From contig JAHBSS010000004.1 in NCBI GenBank assembly GCA_019639015.1, positions 1-64,000 on the forward strand: a DNA stretch of 64,000 bases, written 5' to 3'. The first letter of the stretch is position 1; each line of letters opens with the position of its first letter. The notes under the pieces were generated by a model. The model saw only the letters and a program-made list of their open reading frames with translations, made no database searches and was not told the origin of the DNA. Shown in pieces: positions 34,833 through 44,325 of this stretch. The position numbers and the translations under genes are program-made. This DNA is from Cryobacterium sp. Lineage in GTDB: Bacteria; Actinomycetota; Actinomycetes; Actinomycetales; Microbacteriaceae.

Positions 34833-35498
34833 ATGGCTGACGAAACTTGGAGCGAAGTCGACCATTACTTGGCCGGCATCCTGATCGGGCACGACAGTGC
34901 ACTGACAAGTGTCCTCGAATCGAGCGCTGGGATGGGGCTGCCCCCGATCGAGGTTTCACCAACGCAAGGCAAGTTGCTTATGCTGCTCGTCAAGATGCTC
35001 GGCGCAAAGCGAGTGTTAGAAATTGGAACGCTGGGCGGTTACAGCACGGTGTGGATGGCGCGGGGACTTCCAAAAGACGGCGAGCTGATTTCGCTTGAAT
35101 CTGTCCAAAAGCACGCTGATATCGCTCACGCAAATGCTGTGCGTGCGGGAGTTATTGATCGAGTAACGATCCAAGTCGGAAAAGCACTGGATTCACTAGC
35201 CGAGTTTGTCGCCAGTTCTGCAAAACCGTTCGACTTGGTGTTCCCGGATGCTGACAAGTCAAACAATGCAAAATATCTTGAGTGGGCGATGATGCTCACC
35301 CACCCGGGAAGTGTCATCGTGTGCGACAACGTGATTTGGGCTGGGCGAGTCGCCGACGAGACCAATGAAGAAACGGCCGCGGTAGCGGCGCGCGCATTCT
35401 TGAGCGCTGTAGCAGCGGAGGATCGTTTGGAGGCCACTGCGATTCAAACTGTTGGTGTCAAGGGTTGGGACGGGTTTGTCATAGCCCGAGTGAAGTAG
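34833..35498 (+). CDS. SAM-dependent O-methyltransferase (family 3)
   Basis: Resembles catechol/caffeoyl-CoA-type O-methyltransferases. The 221 residues include VLEIGTLGGYSTVWMARGL (SAM motif I), LISLESVQKHADIA and FDLVFPDADKSNNAKYLEW with the metal-binding Asp residues. ATG 34833 is chosen; CACAAT lies 6 nt upstream, so a leaderless start is possible, while a start 33 nt earlier has no support. The acceptor substrate is unknown. Confidence 0.9.
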   Translation: MADETWSEVDHYLAGILIGHDSALTSVLESSAGMGLPPIEVSPTQGKLLMLLVKMLGAKRVLEIGTLGGYSTVWMARGLPKDGELISLESVQKHADIAHANAVRAGVIDRVTIQVGKALDSLAEFVASSAKPFDLVFPDADKSNNAKYLEWAMMLTHPGSVIVCDNVIWAGRVADETNEETAAVAARAFLSAVAAEDRLEATAIQTVGVKGWDGFVIARVK

Positions 35499-35550
35499 CA
35501 GTGACCGACGTTTCGGACTAGGCTCGATCTTCTGCCTGAAAGGAGTTCAA

Positions 35551-36522
35551 ATGTCCGCAGAATCCAAGATTCAGGTTCCGACCATCAGTCTTGACCGTGA
35601 CCCAGTAGTCGTCGGTCGCGAGTTCGACGAGACTCTCAGGGAGGTTGGTTTCTTCCAAATCGTTGACCATGGAATCGATCAAAGCGTCGCCGATCGTTGC
35701 TGGAACTCGGCCCGCGAATTCTTCGATTTGCCGCTTGAAGAAAAGCTCTCAGTAAGGCGACCGGAATCCGGTCTATTTGGTTATTTTCCCATGAAAACAG
35801 AATCGCTTGCCGCTTCGCGGGGCGAGGTCGTGCCAAGTGACTTGAAAGAATCTTTCAACATGGGTCCGGGGCCTTATCCCGGTCACTCGCCGATCGACGA
35901 AGATGAAGCCGCTGCCCTTGCCGAGGTTCGCTGGCCTGCGGCACTACCTTCGATGAAGGCGGCTTGGGGTGGGTATTTTGCTGAAGCGGCGAAACTGTCT
36001 CGTCGCCTAATGTCGATGTTCGCTTTGGGACTTGGACTTCCTGACAACTACTTCGACGAGAAGGTGAACTTGAGTCCGAGCGCTCTCCGCGCGATCAACT
36101 ACCCGGAGCAGGATTCACCGCCGGAAAAGGATCAACTGCGAGCTGGGGCACACACGGACTACGGCATCCTGACGATCCTTCGCCAAGAACTCGGTCAGGC
36201 GGGGCTTCAAGTATTCGATTCTAAGTCGGATGATTGGGTCGACATCGCTCCGGTCGACGGTGCACTTGTTATCAACATTGGCGACCTGATGGCGAGGTGG
36301 ACGAACGATCGCTGGACGTCGACGCTGCACAGGGTCGCTAATCCGGCTGCCGGAAAGCCCGGCTCTTCGAGGCGCCAGTCGATGCCGTTCTTCTTCAACG
36401 CGAACTACTCTGCTGTGGTCGAGTGCCTTCCCTCGGTACTAGCCGCGGGTGAGAAGCCAAAGTACGAGCCGGTTCTTGCTGGCCCGCACTTATCGGGTAA
36501 GTCGGGCAAAGCGGTCATGTAA
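35551..36522 (+). CDS. Isopenicillin N synthase-like 2-oxoglutarate/Fe(II) oxygenase
   Basis: A 323-residue non-heme iron dioxygenase of the IPNS/flavone synthase group. The iron ligands are H201 and D203 (GAHTDYG) and H260 (STLHRVANP), and the cosubstrate motif RQS (275-277) is present. The N-terminal DIOX_N segment runs from ISLDRDPVV to about residue 110. GAAAGGAG precedes ATG 35551 at a good spacing, so it is leadered. No antibiotic genes are nearby, and the substrate is unknown. Confidence 0.92.
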   Translation: MSAESKIQVPTISLDRDPVVVGREFDETLREVGFFQIVDHGIDQSVADRCWNSAREFFDLPLEEKLSVRRPESGLFGYFPMKTESLAASRGEVVPSDLKESFNMGPGPYPGHSPIDEDEAAALAEVRWPAALPSMKAAWGGYFAEAAKLSRRLMSMFALGLGLPDNYFDEKVNLSPSALRAINYPEQDSPPEKDQLRAGAHTDYGILTILRQELGQAGLQVFDSKSDDWVDIAPVDGALVINIGDLMARWTNDRWTSTLHRVANPAAGKPGSSRRQSMPFFFNANYSAVVECLPSVLAAGEKPKYEPVLAGPHLSGKSGKAVM

Positions 36523-36591
36523 TTGCTTGCCGGGTGCGCCGGTTGGCAGTACATTTGAGCATCCCGTACCCGAACTTGAGGGGGAATTGGA

Positions 36592-37272
36592 ATGCCTGCG
36601 AAAGCCCTGCCAGCGACCGGTGACATCCCGCACAAGACTTGCGACGCAAGTGGGATGGCGGAGATCCATCGGATGTACAAACACGGTTTCAAGGAAGCAC
36701 CAGCGCTAGTCACCGGCGTCAAGAGCGGCGATTTGGAACACGCGAAGGTCGTCGCGACCCAACTTGATTTGCTTTCGGTCAGTTTGCACGCGCACCACGA
36801 GGGCGAGGACCAAAGACTGTGGGGAGCGCTCGAATCTCGTGCCCCTAGTTGTGCAGTGGATGTTGATCGAATGAAGTCGCATCATGCCAACCTCGCAATT
36901 GAGCTCAAGAAGTTGGATGCAGCGCTTCCGCTCTGGCGAGCAAGCGCGAAGCCTACCGATGCTAAGCCACTTGTTGAAGCGATCGAAGGAATCAACAAGG
37001 CGCTCGGCATCCATTTGCCGGATGAAGAGAAAAACATCGTCCCGGTGATGGAGACCGTGATCACCCAACCAGAAGTTGACTGGTTTTCAAAACACGGCCA
37101 AAAATCGACCCCGAAAGGTCAAGGTTGGAATGCGCTCGGCGCGATTATTAGCAGCCAACCAGATCCTGACGCTTGGCTCCGTAAGCACCTGCCACCACCT
37201 GTGCGACTCATTTGGAAATGGGTCGGCTCAAAGAAATACGCTCAAACTCGGGCCGCCCTCGAAGGCAAATAG
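36592..37272 (+). CDS. Hemerythrin-domain protein
   Basis: A 226-residue four-helix-bundle protein with candidate di-iron ligands in EIHRMYKHGF, LHAHHEGEDQRLW, MKSHHANL and IHLPDEEKNIVPV. The last 60 residues form a separate basic tail. Proteins of this kind bind oxygen or react with nitric oxide or peroxide; the function here is not known. GAGGGGGAATTGG precedes ATG 36592. It follows the 2OG oxygenase by 69 bp on the same strand. Confidence 0.88.
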   Translation: MPAKALPATGDIPHKTCDASGMAEIHRMYKHGFKEAPALVTGVKSGDLEHAKVVATQLDLLSVSLHAHHEGEDQRLWGALESRAPSCAVDVDRMKSHHANLAIELKKLDAALPLWRASAKPTDAKPLVEAIEGINKALGIHLPDEEKNIVPVMETVITQPEVDWFSKHGQKSTPKGQGWNALGAIISSQPDPDAWLRKHLPPPVRLIWKWVGSKKYAQTRAALEGK

Positions 37273-37325
37273 CGGTCGCACTTTTCGGGATTCCGGCAAA
37301 TTGCTTCGCGCCTGCGCAATAAATT

Positions 37326-37415
37326 TGGCGGTACCGGTGGGATTTGAACCCACGGTGGGCTTTCACCCACACAACTTTTCGAGAGTTGCACCTTCGGCCG
37401 CTCGGACACGGTACC
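37326..37415 (-). tRNA. tRNA-Ser(CGA)
   Basis: The minus strand folds as a class II tRNA: acceptor GGTACCG/CGGTACC, anticodon loop CTCGAAA with anticodon CGA, a long variable arm GTGGGTGAAAGCCCACC and T arm GTGGG/CCCAC. Discriminator G and CCA are encoded. Confidence 0.95.
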
Positions 37416-37455
37416 GCAAGCGAGTTTAGTACATCCGGGATCGTCGCGGACCGGG

Positions 37456-37881
37456 CTAGGCCGCCCGCAGAGACGTCACTCTTATGTAGTAGCCGTCTGG
37501 GTCGATTAGTCTGAAGTCTTTCGTCTTCCAGGGCCGCTCTTTGATGCCCTCGCAGATACCGCCGTGAATTGCCGCATTCGCGCTTGCCGTTAGATAAGCG
37601 GCGTCGACATCCTCGACCTCGATGACGATTTCTACGCCAACACCGCGTGGCCCCGCCAAATTCGCCGGGCTGAAGTGGTGGCCAGCGTGTAGTCCGTCTG
37701 GTCGTTGAACGCCAATAGTCACAACGCCGGAGCTCAACGGAACGTAGCCTTCAAGCTCGTGCCCTTCGGGAGGATTGAGTCCCAGGGTCGCTTGGAAGAA
37801 GCGAACCGTTTTTGCGACATCCGAAACAAACAGCTCGAATCGCAACCCGATGACGTTGATGCGTTCGCTACTTTCCGACAT
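37456..37881 (-). CDS. VOC (glyoxalase/bleomycin resistance) family protein
   Basis: A 141-residue protein with two beta-alpha-beta-beta-beta modules: LRFELFVSDVAKTVRFFQATLG and VEIVIEVEDVDAAYLTASAN, ending with the typical KDFRLIDPDGYYIRVTS. Metal ligands cannot be assigned with confidence. The ATG lies 17 bp after the ptsI stop with AAAGAG upstream, so it may be the last gene of the sugar operon. Confidence 0.88.
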   Translation of the reverse strand: MSESSERINVIGLRFELFVSDVAKTVRFFQATLGLNPPEGHELEGYVPLSSGVVTIGVQRPDGLHAGHHFSPANLAGPRGVGVEIVIEVEDVDAAYLTASANAAIHGGICEGIKERPWKTKDFRLIDPDGYYIRVTSLRAA

Positions 37882-37898
37882 TCAGGAACTCTTTCGTT

Positions 37899-39554
37899 TT
37901 AGCGAGGTGGACGCGGCAGGCCCGCTCGAACTGCTTCCCGTGCGCCCGCTGCGGTGCCAGCGGCAACGGCCAGGTTGGCGAGCTCGCGCACCTCGTCGAT
38001 GCTGTATCTCACGAGAGTTGAGCGGACATCCCGAAGCGCGTTCGGGGTCATCGAAAGACTGGTGACTCCGAGCCCAACGAGAACCAGAGCAAGAAGAGGA
38101 TCTGAAGCTGCTTCACCGCAAACACTTAACGGCTTCTTCGCCTTCGTCGCAGCCGCACCAACCATGCCAATCAACCGCAAAACCGCCGGATGCCAAGCGT
38201 CCTGATAGCCAGCTACGGCACCGTTCTGACGGTCTGCCGCCATCGTGTATTGGGTTAAGTCGTTTGTGCCGATGCTCACAAAGTCGACGACCTTGTAAAC
38301 ATCTTCAGCAACGAGCGCGCAAGACGGCACCTCGATCATGACGCCAACCTTATTTAGGCCCGCCGCTCTTGCGTGCTTGACGAACCATTCGGCTTCTGCG
38401 GCATCCGCAATCATTGGTGCCATAACCCACAGTTCGCCGACTCCGGCATTTTGGGTTTGCACGAGCGCTTCAAGCTGGTTCTTTAGAAGTGACTCGTCCT
38501 TGATTCCGGTGCGAATCCCCCGAACGCCTAGTGCGGGGTTCTCTTCGTGCCCCAAGTTCAGGAAGGGTAACGGTTTGTCTGCTCCGGCATCGAGAGTGCG
38601 TGCCGTGACTTTTTGCCCACCTAGCGCCGCAACGATTTCGGTGTACTCGGTAGCTTGAGTCTCTACCGACGGTTGCTCGCTGGCCCCGAGGAACAAGAAC
38701 TCGGTTCGCAACAAGCCGACACCTTCGGCCCCTTTCGCTAACGCTTCCTTCGCGTCGGCGACTGATCCGACGTTGGCCAAGAGCGGAATCGCTGTTCCAT
38801 CCGAGGTTCGGCCCGGCGAGGCCGGCGCGTCATCCGCCGACTCGGTGCGTTGCGACTTCACCTGTTCAACTTGCTCTGCGCTCGGTTCTGAATCAACCGT
38901 CCCTGTTGCGGCATCCACAATCACAATCGTGTCGTCTGGGATGTCGAGCACTCCGGATGCCGAAACCACCGCAACCAATCCGCGCGCTCTGGCCAAAATA
39001 GCCGTGTGAGCCGTGGGGCTACCACCGGAAGTCACCAAAGCAGCAACCTGGGTGAGGTCAAGAACCGCAGTGTCCGCTGGCGAAAGGTCGTCGGCTACAA
39101 GCACGAACGGTTCGTCAGAAACCGGGATTACCCCGTAAGGCACTCCCATAAGTGTCGCGACCGTGCGCCAACCAATATCGATGAGGTCAACGGCTCGTTC
39201 CGCTTGAGTGCCGCCAAGGGATTTCAGAATGCCAGCCATGGATTCGAAAGAGGAGTGAGCCGCCCATTCAGCCGACTTTCCCTCTTCAATAGAGGCTTCG
39301 ATCTCATCCCAAACGTCGGGGTCCTGAACCATCATCACTTGAGCCGAAAGCACCTCGGCAGCCGCCCCTTCGCTTCGTTGAGCACGATGCTCTAACTCAG
39401 CTGCGACCGCATCCAGAGCGCGTTTTGCCCGCTCGATTTCAACGTCTTTGGGCAGTGTTGAAGGGCCGCCGGTCGGTTCCGGGACGGTGTGTGCCATCCG
39501 TTTGACCGGGCCGGCAGCCACGCCAAGGCCGACACCCATACCGGTGTACTTCAT
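37899..39554 (-). CDS. ptsI: PTS enzyme I (phosphoenolpyruvate-protein phosphotransferase)
   Basis: Takes phosphate from PEP and passes it to HPr. The active-site His is H183 in GGSPTAHTAILARARG, and the PEP-binding barrel has LLRTEFLFLG, RTLDAGADKPLPF, ENPALGVRGIR, VMIEVPS and SIGTNDLTQYTMAADR. At 551 residues it is slightly shorter than enteric EI (575). It lies 18 bp behind ptsH. Finding EI and HPr inside a single carbohydrate operon suggests that this may be the only PTS in the genome. Confidence 0.95.
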   Translation of the reverse strand: MKYTGMGVGLGVAAGPVKRMAHTVPEPTGGPSTLPKDVEIERAKRALDAVAAELEHRAQRSEGAAAEVLSAQVMMVQDPDVWDEIEASIEEGKSAEWAAHSSFESMAGILKSLGGTQAERAVDLIDIGWRTVATLMGVPYGVIPVSDEPFVLVADDLSPADTAVLDLTQVAALVTSGGSPTAHTAILARARGLVAVVSASGVLDIPDDTIVIVDAATGTVDSEPSAEQVEQVKSQRTESADDAPASPGRTSDGTAIPLLANVGSVADAKEALAKGAEGVGLLRTEFLFLGASEQPSVETQATEYTEIVAALGGQKVTARTLDAGADKPLPFLNLGHEENPALGVRGIRTGIKDESLLKNQLEALVQTQNAGVGELWVMAPMIADAAEAEWFVKHARAAGLNKVGVMIEVPSCALVAEDVYKVVDFVSIGTNDLTQYTMAADRQNGAVAGYQDAWHPAVLRLIGMVGAAATKAKKPLSVCGEAASDPLLALVLVGLGVTSLSMTPNALRDVRSTLVRYSIDEVRELANLAVAAGTAAGAREAVRAGLPRPPR

Positions 39555-39572
39555 AAAGCAATTCCTACCAGT

Positions 39573-39878
39573 TCACTCGGCTTCGTGGTCGAGCTCTTGA
39601 GCAATAAGTTCAACCATTTGCCGAACCGACTCTGCCGCACCGTCGCCCTTTGCCTCAACCACCACAAGGTCGCCGTGGCAAAAGTTCTGCGAAAGCACCT
39701 TGACTATGCTCTTGGCGTTGACCGCCGTGCCTTCGGGTTTGCGCAACGTAACCGCAGGGTCAAGCTTTCCGGCAAGGCTCACAACTGCCGCTGCTGGCCG
39801 GGCGTGGAGGCCGGCTTTAGAGCCGACCACCACTTCCACGCTAACCAACTCTTCGTTTTCAACTAGTTCCGTACTCAT
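39573..39878 (-). CDS. ptsH: PTS phosphocarrier HPr
   Basis: Phosphorylated by EI at the His of GLHARPAA (H25, equivalent to the canonical His15). The NAKSIVKVLS segment keeps the Ser site that HPr kinase uses in firmicutes. A 10-residue acidic N-terminal extension precedes the fold. ATG 39878 is chosen; GTG 39884 two codons upstream is an alternative. It lies between the aldehyde dehydrogenase gene and ptsI. Confidence 0.94.
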   Translation of the reverse strand: MSTELVENEELVSVEVVVGSKAGLHARPAAAVVSLAGKLDPAVTLRKPEGTAVNAKSIVKVLSQNFCHGDLVVVEAKGDGAAESVRQMVELIAQELDHEAE

Positions 39879-39901
39879 TTCCACTCACTTTCAGAAGAGT
39901 T

Positions 39902-41398
39902 CTACCACGAAGCGCCGTTGTTTGACCTGATGAAGATGTTCTTCGTCTGCAGGTACTTCTCGATCCCGACCCCGCCGAGACCACTGGTCTTGTAGCCCTG
40001 GGATGGTGCTTGAAGTCCACCAGGGGCAAACCACTGGTTGACGTAGACCTGTCCTGCTTGCAATTCGCGAGCGGCTTTCTCTGCGTTTTCGACACTCGAG
40101 GTGAAGATTCCGGATGCCAATCCAAACGTGGTGTCGTTGGCAATCGCGAGCGCTTCGTCGAGAGTCTCAAACGGCGTGAGCGTAACCACCGGCCCGAAGA
40201 TTTCTTCCTTCTCGATTACGCAACCGGGGGTGACGTTACCGAAAACAGTCGGAGGCACATACCAACCACCGGCGCGAAGTTCATCTGTGTAGCGCTCTCC
40301 GCCGACGAGAAGTTCGCCTTCACCATTCTTCACTGCGTGATCGATGTAGCCCCAAATCTTGTTGTAATGGTCTTCACCGACTACTGGACCCATTTCGGTG
40401 CTATCAAGCAGCGGATCGCCGACGACTCGCTTCTTCGCCGCATCAACCAATCGAGCAGCGAACTCCTTGTAGATTCCCTTTTGCACCAGGATGCGTGACC
40501 CGCAGACACAAATTTGACCCGAGTTCGAGAACCCACCCATCGTGCTCCACATGATCGCGGAGTCGAGGTCGGCATCCGCCATAACAATGTTTGGGTTCTT
40601 GCCGCCGAGTTCAAGCGAAACTCGTTTGACTTGGCTTGCTGTGTCTTGAAGCACTCGCACACCGGTTTCGACACCACCGGTAAGCGAGACCATCGCAACG
40701 TCTGGGTGAGTCACAAGTCTTGCCCCGACGACCGATCCTTTGCCGTTCAAAACGGTAAGCACTCCCGGAGGGAGCACATCGGCAATGAGCGAAGCCAAAT
40801 AACTGAAGGATGCCGAAGCAAGTTCAGACGGCTTCATTATCGCGACATTTCCGGCTGCAAGAATCGCGGCCATCCGTTGCACTCCGGTCCAGAGTGGGCC
40901 ATTCCATGGGAGTACTTCGAGCACGACACCGTATGGCTCGAGTCTCGCGCGATGACTCACCATCGGATCGCCTACCTCAACGCTTCGACCACCTAGATCC
41001 TGTGCTCGACCGGCGAAGTAGGCGAGAGCCGAAAGTGATACCGGCATGTCGCTGTAACGGACTCCGGTAACCGGTTTGCCGATATCTACGGCATCCAGGA
41101 ACTCAAATTCGGCGGCGTGAGCCTCCATGATCTCGGCGATCTTTAGGAGGTACTTGCCGCGCTCAAACCCGGTGAGGCCCGCCCAGCCTGGTGCTGCTTT
41201 GCGGGCCGCCGCTACCGCCTTGTCTGCGATCGCAGCATCCGCCACGGCAAACTTGCCGACGACGCTGCGATCACGAGACGAAACAATGTTTGAGGTTGGA
41301 CCGTCGGCGAGGAGTTCCCCGCCGATTAGCATCGGCAGGGTCCCGTCCAACAGCGACCAACGAGGGTCTGTTTTCACATCAGGGCTGACGATGGTCAT
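39902..41398 (-). CDS. NAD(P)-dependent aldehyde dehydrogenase
   Basis: Oxidises an aldehyde to an acid. The 498 residues contain LPWNGPLW, the NAD-binding LTGGVETG, catalytic Glu in SLELGGKNPNIV, catalytic Cys in GQICVCGSR (two Cys are close together) and KEEIFGPV. Its ATG overlaps the aldolase stop (TAATG), so the two enzymes are coupled and the aldehyde is probably the aldolase product. The substrate could be a lactaldehyde- or glyceraldehyde-like compound, which is inference. Confidence 0.92.
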   Translation of the reverse strand: MTIVSPDVKTDPRWSLLDGTLPMLIGGELLADGPTSNIVSSRDRSVVGKFAVADAAIADKAVAAARKAAPGWAGLTGFERGKYLLKIAEIMEAHAAEFEFLDAVDIGKPVTGVRYSDMPVSLSALAYFAGRAQDLGGRSVEVGDPMVSHRARLEPYGVVLEVLPWNGPLWTGVQRMAAILAAGNVAIMKPSELASASFSYLASLIADVLPPGVLTVLNGKGSVVGARLVTHPDVAMVSLTGGVETGVRVLQDTASQVKRVSLELGGKNPNIVMADADLDSAIMWSTMGGFSNSGQICVCGSRILVQKGIYKEFAARLVDAAKKRVVGDPLLDSTEMGPVVGEDHYNKIWGYIDHAVKNGEGELLVGGERYTDELRAGGWYVPPTVFGNVTPGCVIEKEEIFGPVVTLTPFETLDEALAIANDTTFGLASGIFTSSVENAEKAARELQAGQVYVNQWFAPGGLQAPSQGYKTSGLGGVGIEKYLQTKNIFIRSNNGASW

Positions 41399-42150
41399 TA
41401 CTTTGCCGCCGCTACAGCCTGCTCAACACTTGCACCTTCGTGCAGAATCGCGTTGAGGCCCTTGACAACACCACCCGGGTTCTTAGCAGTCCAAATGTTA
41501 GTTCCGACCGCGACCCCAAGTACTCCACCGTGGTTGATGGCATCCCAAATTGGACCGTAGAACTCTTCGAGGGTGTCTTTTGCGTGACCACCGAGAATGA
41601 TTACCGGCACTCCTGCGTAGTCAACGACCTTGCGCATCGACTTTGGGTCGCCCGTGTAGAAGGTCTTGATCATGTCGGCACCGGTCTCTGCGGCAACGCG
41701 AGCGCCGGCGGCAATGATCTCTGGGGTGCGCATGTCTTGGCGGGAGAAACCACCCGGAACCGGCTCGGCAAGGTATGGCAGGCCAACGGCGGATGCCTTT
41801 GCGGCAAGCGCTGCAGACTGGTTCACCCAGTCGTCGTCTGCGAATGGGTAAACCATTGCCTTGATTCCATCTGCGCCAATCGCGAGGGCACGGTCGACCG
41901 CTTCTGCACCGAACGGCGCGCGAGTGTCGACGCTAACAACAACCGATGAACGCCCAAACTCCTCGTCGTAGCGACCGGCGGAACCGATCGGCGAAAGGAA
42001 TGCGTCGGCACCAGCAGCAACTGCCGCCTTAACTGTCTCACCGTAGTTTACGAGTCCATCGACCGGTTCCATGAGGAATGCGGTGTGATCCATTGCGACC
42101 ATGAGCATCTTTCCGTCTGCTCCGAAGATCTGCTTCATTCTGCGCTTCAT
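41398..42150 (-). CDS. DhnA/LsrF-type class I aldolase
   Basis: A 250-residue TIM-barrel aldolase of the group that includes FbaB, LsrF and YihT. The Schiff-base Lys is probably in ADMIKTFYTGD; VAMDHTAFLMEP, KAMVYPF and VIILGGHA are other group motifs. Within a PTS operon it should cleave a phosphorylated ketose made from the imported sugar. Family names alone do not decide among fructose-phosphate, tagatose-like, sulfofructose-phosphate or AI-2-phosphate substrates. It is coupled to the aldehyde dehydrogenase. Confidence 0.88.
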   Translation of the reverse strand: MKRRMKQIFGADGKMLMVAMDHTAFLMEPVDGLVNYGETVKAAVAAGADAFLSPIGSAGRYDEEFGRSSVVVSVDTRAPFGAEAVDRALAIGADGIKAMVYPFADDDWVNQSAALAAKASAVGLPYLAEPVPGGFSRQDMRTPEIIAAGARVAAETGADMIKTFYTGDPKSMRKVVDYAGVPVIILGGHAKDTLEEFYGPIWDAINHGGVLGVAVGTNIWTAKNPGGVVKGLNAILHEGASVEQAVAAAK

Positions 42151-42198
42151 TTTTCTTGCTCCTAGTTTCTTTCTTCTTTAGGCTCTGATCCTTGCGGC

Positions 42199-42220
42199 GC
42201 GTCGTTGCCTTGGGCGACGC
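42199..42220. repeat. Intra-operon hairpin after the dehydrogenase gene
   Basis: GCGTCG and CGACGC form a 6-bp stem with a 10-nt loop at the stop codon of the zinc dehydrogenase, within the 69-bp gap before the aldolase gene. No T-tract follows, so it may affect processing or stability rather than termination. Confidence 0.4.
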
Positions 42221-43257
42221 TAGTTTTTGACGACGATCCTGTAGGTGCCCGGCAAGATTGCCTCGTCGAGAGCACCCTTAAGATCGCTAAGTTGATAGCG
42301 ATTTTGAATAAGTGAGCTCAAATCGACCTGGCCCTGTCGGATGAGTTTCGCGGCGATGTAGAAGTCTTCCTTCTCGCTTGACACCACTCCCATGATTCGC
42401 TGCTCGTTGTTGTGCATCGCGTTCGGGCCCACCTCTACTGGCACCTCGGGGTGAGCTGAGGCAAATAGCACGAATGTTCCGCGAGGCGCAATCATTTGCA
42501 TGCCTTGTTCGTTTGCAACCTTGTGGCCGATTGCCGCGAGAACAATGTCTGCTCCACGACCGTCTGTGAGTTTCTTTACGGCTTCGATTGGGTCCTCTTT
42601 GGATGCGTCGATAATTACGTCCGCACCAACCTTCTTGGCCTTCTCCAAGCGAACGGCATCGATTTCAGAAACAATCACTCGCGCGCCACGCTTCTTCATT
42701 GCGATGACATTCATGAGTCCCATGACACCGGCGCCGAGAATGACAACATCCATCCCGACAGATGCCCCGGAAAGTCTGGCGGCGTGGAGCGCGCAAGATA
42801 GCGGCTCGGTGAGGCAAGCAACATCCGCGTCGACATCCCCAATCGGGAACAACCCGTCAGCCGGGTGAATCTTGAACTCGGCAAAGCCACCCGGTCCCCA
42901 ACCCTGTGGGTAATCGACCGAGCCACCGTAATGCTGCTCGCAAACTCGGTCTTTGCCGGTGTAGCACCAGTGGCAACTTCCGCAGGAGGCACCACCAAGG
43001 GCAACTCGGTCACCGACTTTGAGTGAACCCTTGTAGCCGGGTCCGAAAGACACAATCGTTCCAGCGGTCTCGTGCCCTCCGATGAATGGGAACTTGTTTC
43101 CTTGAGCTCCGCTAAAGGTGCGCTGCTCCCAAGTGCAAATTGCGCTTGCCTCTATTTTGACTAGCGCCTCACCGATTCCGGGTTCTTGGGTTGGGACGTC
43201 GACGAGTTCAACCGCGCCGACGCCGGTGATAGCTCCCGCTTTGAATGTGCTGGCCAT
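42220..43257 (-). CDS. Zinc-dependent medium-chain alcohol/polyol dehydrogenase
   Basis: A 345-residue MDR enzyme. Catalytic zinc ligands are in AICTWEQ and GGHETAG, the structural zinc site is CGSCHWCYTGKDRVC, and the NAD fold has VILGAGVMGLM. It resembles sorbitol/threonine-dehydrogenase-like proteins. In a PTS operon it may oxidise a polyol phosphate or hydroxy-sugar phosphate to the ketose that the aldolase then splits. Direction and substrate are inferred. Confidence 0.9.
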   Translation of the reverse strand: MASTFKAGAITGVGAVELVDVPTQEPGIGEALVKIEASAICTWEQRTFSGAQGNKFPFIGGHETAGTIVSFGPGYKGSLKVGDRVALGGASCGSCHWCYTGKDRVCEQHYGGSVDYPQGWGPGGFAEFKIHPADGLFPIGDVDADVACLTEPLSCALHAARLSGASVGMDVVILGAGVMGLMNVIAMKKRGARVIVSEIDAVRLEKAKKVGADVIIDASKEDPIEAVKKLTDGRGADIVLAAIGHKVANEQGMQMIAPRGTFVLFASAHPEVPVEVGPNAMHNNEQRIMGVVSSEKEDFYIAAKLIRQGQVDLSSLIQNRYQLSDLKGALDEAILPGTYRIVVKN

Positions 43258-43283
43258 GTGAATCTTCCTGCTTTCCTGATCAA

Positions 43284-44312
43284 TTACGCGTTCGCGTCTT
43301 GGGTTTCTGCGACGGATTGGTGCTGATCGAGATTCGCGCCTTTTTTGATTGCTCGAGATTTCAATTGGGTTACCAATACACCCGCGATGATAATTGCGGC
43401 TCCAACGGATACCGCCACGGCAATCTCTTCATGGAAAACGATCCAAGCGATGAGAATGCCGAAGACTATGACGAGGCTGCCGATCGCGCTGACGACTGTA
43501 ACCGTGGTGAATCGGACGGCCAAAGTTATTGATGCGATCGCTACGGCGTTAACGGTTCCCGCCAGGAGGATGATCAAAATCTGTGAACCAGTTAGTTGTT
43601 GATAGACGAGGTCGAAGCGCCATCCGTTTAGAACACCAACGGCAACAATAAGGGCGATAACTCCGCCGATGTTTGTTAGAGCAAGTGCCGTCATGAATGT
43701 GCGCGGCTTGCGCTGAACGGTTCGACTTGCTGCGTTCGAGATGGTGTAACAAACTCCGGCGGCAAGGCTAAGTAAGAAGCCAATTGCGGCCAAAGCATTT
43801 ACCTTTACAGAACCGAACGATGGTGAGGCTACAAATATCAGGCCAATTAGCACAATTGCGATGCCAATTACTTGCCACTTCGATGGTGGCTCTTTCAATG
43901 CGATGGCCGAAACCAATGCACCACCAGCGACCATTCCTCCTTGGCTAGCGGCAGTTGCAACTGCTAGGCCAACGAAATTGAGTCCCGAAAAAAGCAAGAC
44001 ATTACCGACGAGAAAACTGATGCTCCCTGCCACCAACAAAACAAGCACCATTCTTGTGCCGATGAACTCGATCGATTTTGGCCTTACAGCTGCCGGGCGA
44101 AGAACAATTAAGGCAGTTGTCGTTATTAGAAGAAGAGGGATCTGTCGGATCAGCGAACCAGCGAACGGGTCCACGTCTGCCGCAACGGAGCGCAAGAGCG
44201 CGTTTACGACAGCATAGGATGCCGCTGCAAGCACGGCGAGGGAGGCGCCAATGCCTGCCACCGAGTTAACCCGTTTGGTCAACTCAGTTGCGGTCCGCTG
44301 ATCCGACATCAT
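43284..44312 (-). CDS. EamA/DMT-family transporter
   Basis: A 342-residue protein with about ten predicted membrane helices in two EamA repeats (about 20-160 and 180-315). It sits between the PTS IID gene and the dehydrogenase gene, 13 bp after IID, so it is part of the operon. Either it exports a by-product (for example an acid formed by the aldehyde dehydrogenase) or imports a related compound. The direction cannot be read from the sequence. Confidence 0.85.
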   Translation of the reverse strand: MMSDQRTATELTKRVNSVAGIGASLAVLAAASYAVVNALLRSVAADVDPFAGSLIRQIPLLLITTTALIVLRPAAVRPKSIEFIGTRMVLVLLVAGSISFLVGNVLLFSGLNFVGLAVATAASQGGMVAGGALVSAIALKEPPSKWQVIGIAIVLIGLIFVASPSFGSVKVNALAAIGFLLSLAAGVCYTISNAASRTVQRKPRTFMTALALTNIGGVIALIVAVGVLNGWRFDLVYQQLTGSQILIILLAGTVNAVAIASITLAVRFTTVTVVSAIGSLVIVFGILIAWIVFHEEIAVAVSVGAAIIIAGVLVTQLKSRAIKKGANLDQHQSVAETQDANA

Positions 44313-44325
44313 TTATCTGCTATCC

